Of a stretch of 64,000 nucleotides of DNA, positions 59,271-64,000 are shown in pieces (positions within the stretch are counted from its first letter, which is position 1; every line of letters starts with the position of its first letter). The notes beneath the pieces are model-generated. The model was not told where the DNA came from, searched no databases, and saw nothing but the letters and a program-made list of their open reading frames with translations. The DNA comes from Halomonas gemina. Its GTDB lineage: Bacteria; Pseudomonadota; Gammaproteobacteria; Pseudomonadales; Halomonadaceae. The stretch covers positions 186,001 through 250,000 of the forward strand of contig NZ_JAMJPK010000003.1 of the NCBI RefSeq assembly GCF_023554995.1, read 5' to 3'. The translations under genes and the position numbers were made by a program.

Positions 59271-60017
59271 TCAGGTGAGTGCATCCAGCCAGTCCTGCAC
59301 GTCGTCGCGCGCTGCATGCCGGGTCAGGTCGGTCTGCAGCGGCGTGATGGAAACATGACCCGCCTCGATGGCGGCGAAGTCGGTGTCCGGCCCGTCGTCG
59401 GCGTTCTCGCCCACGGCGGCGATCCAGTAGCGCAGCCGGCCTCGCGGATCGCGGACCTCCAGGGGGCGGGCCGCCGGGCCGCGATAGCCCAGCCGGGTGA
59501 CCCGAAAGCCCTGGATCTCGCTCCACGGCAGGTCCGGCACGTTGACGTTGAGCAGGCTGCGCGGCGGCAGCGAGAGCTGCTCGGCCGCCCCGACCAGGCT
59601 CGCCGCCACCCGCCCGGCGGTCTCGAAGTGGCGCGAGCCCACCAGCGACATGGCGATGGCCGCCATGCCCAGGTTGCGCCCCTCCATGGCGGCGGCCACG
59701 GTGCCGGAGTAGAGCACGTCGTCGCCGAGGTTGCCACCGTGATTGATGCCCGAGATCACCAGGTCGGGCCGTTCGTCCCAGACGCCGTTGACCCCCAGGT
59801 AGACGCAGTCCGCGGGGGTGCCGTCGACGCTGTAGAAGCCGTTGTCGAGCGAGGCGAGCGCCAGCGGCCGGCTCAGCGTGAGGGAGTTGCTGGCCCCGCT
59901 CTTGTCGCGGTCCGGCGCGACGACACGCAGCCGCGCATGGGGCAGCAGGGCATCATGGAGGGCGCGCAGCCCCGGGGCATGCACCCCGTCGTCATTGGAG
60001 AGCAGCAGTCGACGCAT
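59271..60017 (-). CDS. surE: 5'/3'-nucleotidase SurE
   Basis: Metal-dependent phosphatase for nucleoside monophosphates and exopolyphosphate in stationary phase. The 248 aa protein has the family start [14 protein letters not shown] with metal ligands Asp9 and Asp10, the [11 protein letters not shown] segment and [27 protein letters not shown]. The ATG at 60015-60017 shares a base with the truD stop. It lies in the truD-surE-pcm order that precedes nlpD-rpoS in gammaproteobacteria. Confidence 0.95.
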   Translation of the reverse strand: MRRLLLSNDDGVHAPGLRALHDALLPHARLRVVAPDRDKSGASNSLTLSRPLALASLDNGFYSVDGTPADCVYLGVNGVWDERPDLVISGINHGGNLGDDVLYSGTVAAAMEGRNLGMAAIAMSLVGSRHFETAGRVAASLVGAAEQLSLPPRSLLNVNVPDLPWSEIQGFRVTRLGYRGPAARPLEVRDPRGRLRYWIAAVGENADDGPDTDFAAIEAGHVSITPLQTDLTRHAARDDVQDWLDALT

Positions 60018-61132
60018 CACAGGCTCCTGTCGGAGGATGGGGCCCCAAGAGAGGGATGAGAGATCAGTTCGCGCAGCACGGCGGTGGCGAAGGCCCCCCG
60101 CGGCAGGCTGAAGGCCAGCCAGAGCTCGCCGCTGCCGCGCGTCAGCCACGGCTCGCCCAGGCGCAGCCGCAGTGCCCGGCGGGCCAGGCGCACACCGGCG
60201 CGCTCGAGCCCGCCGCACAGGCCCGGGTAGCGCGCGACCAGGGCGGCCTCATGGGCCCGGGCCTCGCCGGCGGCACGCGAGTCGCCGACGCCCCACAGCA
60301 GCCCGGCGGGATGCAGGTCGAGTCGCCGGGCCCGCTCGCCAAGCTCGGCGAGCTGAGTGGCATCATCGGGCGCGACGCCGAACTGGCTGGCGCTGCCGTC
60401 GAGCATCACCACCTCGCCGGGCAGCGGTGTGGCCCAGCTCTGGTCGCGGACCCGGGCGGCCAGCAGCTCGTTGAACAGGAAGCTGCGGGCCGCCGAGAGC
60501 AGCATGCCGTCGCGGTCGTCGCGCTTGCGCCAGCCGCGGGCCAGCACGGCCCGGGCACGCTGCAGGTTGCGCCCGTCCGCGCCGAAGCGCTGGGGGCCGA
60601 CATAGTTGGCGACCCCCGTGTCGCAGAGGTGCTGCCAGCGCGCCTCGAGCGCCGGGTCGGCCACGGCCGCCCCGGTGATCCGCAGGCGGAAGCGATTGGC
60701 GCGGTGCACGCCGCGCTTGAGCTTGCGCGGATGGCGGGCCTGGTCGAGCACCCGGATGCCCCGCTCGGCGAGTCGCGCCGCGAGCCCCTCGGGAGCCTCG
60801 CAGCCGGGCAGCTGCACGGAGAGCCACTGGCGGGTCACGGCGACCCGGTCCTTCATCCCCGCATAGCCGACCTCCCGCGGCGAGACCTCGCAGAGCCGGG
60901 CCAGGTCACGGGCCACCATGGCGGTGGTCAGGTCGCGCTTCTCGATGAACAGCCAGAGGTGCTCGCCCTCCCCTTCCGGGGCAAAGTCGAGGACCTCCTC
61001 GACGCGGAAATCCTCGGCGGCGGCGCGATAGACACCCGGCAGCGGCGCGCCGAGTTCGCCCTCCAGCACCCGCGGCCAGGCCGGCGGCCAGTCGATGGCA
61101 TCCTCGACGCCGGGTGATGCGAGCTCACTCAC
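60017..61132 (-). CDS. truD: tRNA pseudouridine(13) synthase TruD
   Basis: Isomerises U13 in tRNA-Glu. The 371 aa protein has the catalytic motif [15 protein letters not shown] (Asp95), [28 protein letters not shown] and a C-terminal TRUD insert. A GTG start at 61130-61132 with a GGAGG site overlaps the ispF stop by eight bases; the frame upstream belongs to ispF's region and gives no family sequence. The GTG start is well supported by [15 protein letters not shown] leading to the usual N-terminal domain. Confidence 0.94.
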   Translation of the reverse strand: MSELASPGVEDAIDWPPAWPRVLEGELGAPLPGVYRAAAEDFRVEEVLDFAPEGEGEHLWLFIEKRDLTTAMVARDLARLCEVSPREVGYAGMKDRVAVTRQWLSVQLPGCEAPEGLAARLAERGIRVLDQARHPRKLKRGVHRANRFRLRITGAAVADPALEARWQHLCDTGVANYVGPQRFGADGRNLQRARAVLARGWRKRDDRDGMLLSAARSFLFNELLAARVRDQSWATPLPGEVVMLDGSASQFGVAPDDATQLAELGERARRLDLHPAGLLWGVGDSRAAGEARAHEAALVARYPGLCGGLERAGVRLARRALRLRLGEPWLTRGSGELWLAFSLPRGAFATAVLRELISHPSLGAPSSDRSL

Positions 61133-61622
61133 CGGCCGCCTCCGGGTCGTGCCGTACCAGCAGCGCCACCGCCTCGGCGGCGATCCCCTCGCCGCGGCCG
61201 GTGAAGCCGAGCCGTTCGGTGGTAGTGGCCTTGACGTTGACCGCGTTCCGGGAAATGCCGAGGTCCTCGGCGATATGCCCGGCCATGGCACCGATATGCG
61301 GCGCCATCTTCGGCGCCTGGGCGATCAGGGTAGCGTCCAGGTTGCCGACCCGGTAGCCGGCTTCGGCCACCAGCCCGGCGACGTGGCGCAGCAGGGCACG
61401 GCTGTCGGCACCGGCCCAGGTCGGGTCGGTGTCGGGGAAATGGCCGCCGATGTCGCCCAGCGCGCAGGCCCCCAGCAGGGCGTCGCAGACCGCATGCAGC
61501 AGCACGTCGCCGTCGGAGTGGGCGACGAAGCCGCGGTCGAAGGGAATGGCGACGCCACCCACCATCAGGTGGTCCCCCTCGCCGAAGCGGTGGACATCGA
61601 AGCCGTGGCCGATTCGCATCAT
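61125..61622 (-). CDS. ispF: 2-C-methyl-D-erythritol 2,4-cyclodiphosphate synthase
   Basis: Non-mevalonate isoprenoid pathway enzyme. The 165 aa protein has the metal motif GHGFDVHRF (Asp and His ligands), [32 protein letters not shown] and the C-terminal [18 protein letters not shown]. Two consecutive ATGs are present; MRIGHG at 61619 is the family start and 61622 is the first. It lies seven bases after ispD. Confidence 0.96.
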   Translation of the reverse strand: MMRIGHGFDVHRFGEGDHLMVGGVAIPFDRGFVAHSDGDVLLHAVCDALLGACALGDIGGHFPDTDPTWAGADSRALLRHVAGLVAEAGYRVGNLDATLIAQAPKMAPHIGAMAGHIAEDLGISRNAVNVKATTTERLGFTGRGEGIAAEAVALLVRHDPEAAGE

Positions 61623-61629
61623 GCTCGTT

Positions 61630-62394
61630 TCATACTCCCTTCATGCTGCTTTCGTCCCGCGCGGTCGCCTCGGGGCGGGTCATCGAGGTACCCCGGGCGG
61701 CCTGTTCCTGGGCTGACAGCACCAGTTCGGCCAGGGCCAGATCCTCGGGATGGGTGATCTTGAGGTTGTCGCGACGCCCGCTGACCAGCCGCGGCGAGAG
61801 GCCTGCCGCCTCCACCGCCGAGGCCTCGTCGGTCACGGCGTCGCCCCGCGCCAGCGCATCATTCAGGGCGCGGCGCAGCAGGCCGTGGCGGAAGCCCTGG
61901 GGCGTGTAGGCGTGCCAGAGGCCTTCGCGGGGCTCGGTGGCCCGCACCCGGCCGGCGCCGTCGTCGCGTTTCATGGTATCCGCCACCGGGGCCGCCAGCA
62001 GCCCGCCCACGGGGTCGTCGGCGATGGCCGCCAGCAGCCGCGCCAGGTCGCCGACGGTGACGCAGGGCCTGGCGACGTCATGGACCAGCACCAGGTCGTC
62101 GTCTGCGGCATCCGCGGCGATGGCGGCCAGGGCGTTGACCACCGAGTCGACCCGCTCGGCCCCGCCGGGCGTGCGCCGCCAGTCGGCGAAGGGCACCCAG
62201 GCCGGGTCGAAGTGGCTATCGTCGGCGTCCAGGCAGAGGCAGAGCCGAGCCTCGGGGAAGGCCTCGTGGAGCCGCGCCAGGGTGCGGGCCAGCACCGGCC
62301 GGCCGGCCAGCGGCAGGTACTGCTTGGGACGGTCGGCGCCCATGCGTCGCCCCTGCCCCGCGGCAGGCACCACCAGCCACAGGCGGCCGCTCAC
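61630..62394 (-). CDS. ispD: 2-C-methyl-D-erythritol 4-phosphate cytidylyltransferase
   Basis: Transfers CMP to MEP in isoprenoid synthesis. From the GTG at 62392-62394 the protein is 254 aa and starts with the nucleotide-binding loop [36 protein letters not shown] and the TDEASAVEA motif follow. The GTG overlaps the ftsB stop by four bases. A C-terminal extension ([20 protein letters not shown]) beyond the usual end is low-complexity. The upstream frame extends well past ftsB but is not coding. Confidence 0.93.
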   Translation of the reverse strand: MSGRLWLVVPAAGQGRRMGADRPKQYLPLAGRPVLARTLARLHEAFPEARLCLCLDADDSHFDPAWVPFADWRRTPGGAERVDSVVNALAAIAADAADDDLVLVHDVARPCVTVGDLARLLAAIADDPVGGLLAAPVADTMKRDDGAGRVRATEPREGLWHAYTPQGFRHGLLRRALNDALARGDAVTDEASAVEAAGLSPRLVSGRRDNLKITHPEDLALAELVLSAQEQAARGTSMTRPEATARDESSMKGV

Positions 62395-62741
62395 TGGCTC
62401 GCCTCCGCCCCGGGCACGGGCATGCCCACCAGGCCGGCATTGACCTCGAGGCCGGTGGTCTCCACCGCCACGCCTGGCACCCAGAAGAACTGCTCGTCGC
62501 TGCGCACCATGCCGATGTCGCTGCGTGCCCGCTCCTCGATGGCGTCGAGGCCGGTCTTGAGGTCCACCACCTCGGCGGCCAGCCGGGCATTGCGGTCGCG
62601 CAGCGGCTGATTCTCCTCCTCCAGGGCGGCCACGCGCTGGCGCACCTCGGTGAGCTCGCGCATGCCGCCCTCGCCGAGCCACAGCCGGTACTGCAGCAGC
62701 GCGAACAGGATGATGAGCACGATGGCCAGCCACTTGAGCAT
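62391..62741 (-). CDS. ftsB: Cell division protein FtsB
   Basis: Small bitopic divisome protein (116 aa) that bridges FtsL and FtsQ. A cytoplasmic stub is followed by one helix (WLAIVLIILFALLQYRLWLG), a periplasmic coiled coil (about 30-65, QRVAALEEENQPLRDRNARLAAEV) and a C-terminal globular part with the family segment ERARSDIGMVRSDEQFFWVP. It is longer than the E. coli protein (103 aa), with a Gly/Ala-rich tail. Coupled to ispD by a four-base overlap; in many relatives eno lies upstream but here a FemAB-like gene does. Confidence 0.94.
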   Translation of the reverse strand: MLKWLAIVLIILFALLQYRLWLGEGGMRELTEVRQRVAALEEENQPLRDRNARLAAEVVDLKTGLDAIEERARSDIGMVRSDEQFFWVPGVAVETTGLEVNAGLVGMPVPGAEASQ

Positions 62742-62863
62742 GCAGGGAATCCGTCACGAGGTTGCCGATGGCAGGCATTATGCCAGTTTCGTCGTCTATC
62801 GGCAGGGCCTCGGGACAAAGCCCTCGCCGCCACACGGCGACGCCCGGACCGGCGCCGCGCCCG

Positions 62864-64000
62864 TCAGGCGTCCCGGAAGGGCAGCGCCGCCTCCGCCGCC
62901 CGGCAGTAAGCCTCGACATGGGCCCGCTCCTCGGCGCAGAAGCGCGCCACGGCGTCGCGCAGGCGCGAGTCGGCGATATGGTGCAGCGAGGTGAGCCGAC
63001 GCGGCGCGAAGCCCCGCGAGAGCTTGTGCTCGCCCTGGGTACCGGGGTCGAAGAGCGTCAGGCCACGCGCCAGGCAGTGCTCGATTCCCTGGTAGTAACA
63101 GGCCTCGAAGTGCAGGCAGTCGGCCAGTATCTCGCTGCCCCAGTAGCGCCCATAGAGGGTGCGCGCGCCCTGCAGGCAGAGCGCGGCGGCCACCGGGGCG
63201 CCGTCGCGGCGGGCCTGGATCAGCAGCAGCGATTCGGGCAGGGTGCGGCGCAGGCGCTCGAAGAAGTCGAGGCCGAGGTAGCCGTGGCGTCCGCGCTCCA
63301 GGTAGGTGATCTCGTAGCAGCGAAAGAAGTGCGCCATCGCCGCCGCGTCGATGGCCTCGCCCTCCAGGCGATGCAGGGTCAGGCCCTGCTCGGCGACCAG
63401 GCGCCGCTCGCGGCGGATCGCCTTGCGCCGCTTCGCGGTCAGGGCGGCCAGGAAGCCCTCGAAGTCGCCGTAGCCGCGATCGCGCCACTGGAACTGCACG
63501 CCCTGGCGTGCCAGCAATGACGGGCAGGCCGCCTGCCAGGCCTCGACCTCGGCCGGCTCGGCGAACAGCAGGTGCCAGCTCGACAGCCCGCTCTCCTCCC
63601 AGGCCTCGGCCAGCACCCGGCGGGCCGCCAGGGGGTCGAGGTGCGGCGCCAGAGCCAGGCGCGGCCCAGGCGCCGGGGTGAAGGGAATCGCCGAGAGCCC
63701 CTTGGGGTAGTAGTCGCCCCCGGCGCGCTCCCAGGCCTCGGCCCAGCCCCAGTCGAAGACGTATTCGCCGAAGGAGTGGTGCTTGTGGTAGTGCGGCATG
63801 ACGCCGACCAGCGCCTCGCCCTGCCAGAGGGTCAGGTGGCGCGGCACCCAGCCGGTGGCGGGGCTCACCGCCCCGCTGGCCTCCAGGGCATGCAGGAACT
63901 CGTGGCGCAGGAAGGGGTGGTCGTCGCCGACCAGCGCATTCCAGGCCGCGGCCGGCACCGCCTCGATGGCGGGCAGTTCGTGAAGAACAAGCGGGGACAT
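62864..64000 (-). CDS. FemAB/GNAT-like acyltransferase (COG3146, DUF482)
   Basis: A 378 aa cytoplasmic protein of the peptidogalycan biosynthesis-like family: YHKHHSFGEYVFDWGWAEAWERAGGDYYPKG, PFTPAPGPRL, a central LTAKRRKAIRRERRL, the YGRYWGSEILADCLHFEACYYQGIEHCLARGLTLFDPGTQGEHKLSRGF block and a C-terminal helical part. Substrate is unknown. The ATG lies at the right window edge (63998-64000), so the true start could be a few codons farther out. It precedes ftsB by 122 bases with no gene between. Confidence 0.85.
   Translation of the reverse strand: MSPLVLHELPAIEAVPAAAWNALVGDDHPFLRHEFLHALEASGAVSPATGWVPRHLTLWQGEALVGVMPHYHKHHSFGEYVFDWGWAEAWERAGGDYYPKGLSAIPFTPAPGPRLALAPHLDPLAARRVLAEAWEESGLSSWHLLFAEPAEVEAWQAACPSLLARQGVQFQWRDRGYGDFEGFLAALTAKRRKAIRRERRLVAEQGLTLHRLEGEAIDAAAMAHFFRCYEITYLERGRHGYLGLDFFERLRRTLPESLLLIQARRDGAPVAAALCLQGARTLYGRYWGSEILADCLHFEACYYQGIEHCLARGLTLFDPGTQGEHKLSRGFAPRRLTSLHHIADSRLRDAVARFCAEERAHVEAYCRAAEAALPFRDA

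Overview
This is a 64 kb, high-GC, gene-dense chromosomal segment from a gammaproteobacterium, most likely a Halomonadaceae (Halomonas-like) member. That placement is inferred from gene orders and families: nrdR-ribD-ribBA-ribH-nusB-thiL-pgpA, ftsB-ispD-ispF-truD-surE-pcm-nlpD-rpoS, TRAP transport, PPK2-type polyphosphate:AMP phosphotransferase and the compatible-solute genes. I see no rRNA, tRNA, CRISPR array, transposase or integrase. Most genes lie on the minus strand in tightly overlapping operons.

Layout. 1-5457: end of a Gfo/Idh/MocA oxidoreductase, ilvD and a thiamine ABC transporter (thiBPQ). 5558-14952: a Lon protease, a DUF945 protein, and the riboflavin/thiamine operon nrdR-ribD-ribBA-ribH-nusB-thiL-pgpA. 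Riboflavin synthase (ribE), often found between ribD and ribBA, is absent; its place holds a 7-bp tandem repeat. 15096-18292: a GH13 sugar phosphorylase (probably glucosylglycerate phosphorylase), a PCu(A)C copper chaperone and DsbG.

18389-29077 is a sulfur-oxidation island, the most distinctive part of the window. It has a two-component system translationally coupled to tsdB-tsdA (thiosulfate dehydrogenase). Next is a bigR-operon-like block: persulfide dioxygenase, DUF442 phosphatase-like protein, SulP transporter and a split YeeE/YedE pair. A second persulfide dioxygenase follows. The last unit is an exported rhodanese, an exported DsrE-like protein and a DUF2892 membrane protein, preceded by an FNR/DNR-like site. 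Together these suggest periplasmic thiosulfate-to-tetrathionate oxidation, sulfane-sulfur handling, and cytoplasmic persulfide-to-sulfite oxidation with sulfur-anion transport.

29331-39228: an MBL-fold RNA-metabolism-type hydrolase, gluconokinase, a TRAP transporter with a GntR regulator (probably sugar-acid uptake), glucosylglycerate synthesis (gpgS-gpgP) and glyA. 39370-49806: an unrecognised exported protein, polyphosphate:AMP phosphotransferase, the ybbA-ybbP exporter divergent from tesA with overlapping start codons, an EamA transporter, a SelW-like protein, an MFS carrier, a short LOV photoreceptor and a PA3496-type small protein. 49897-55092: ettA, a DUF2254 membrane protein, an LpxL-type acyltransferase and alr. 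55285-64000: rpoS, nlpD, a DUF368 undecaprenyl-phosphate translocase, pcm, surE, truD, ispF, ispD, ftsB and a FemAB-like acyltransferase.

No stretch longer than 300 bases lacks a gene. The largest gaps (30741-31035, 29078-29330, 37743-37962, 13102-13318) hold promoters, operators, terminators or repeats, listed below where visible.
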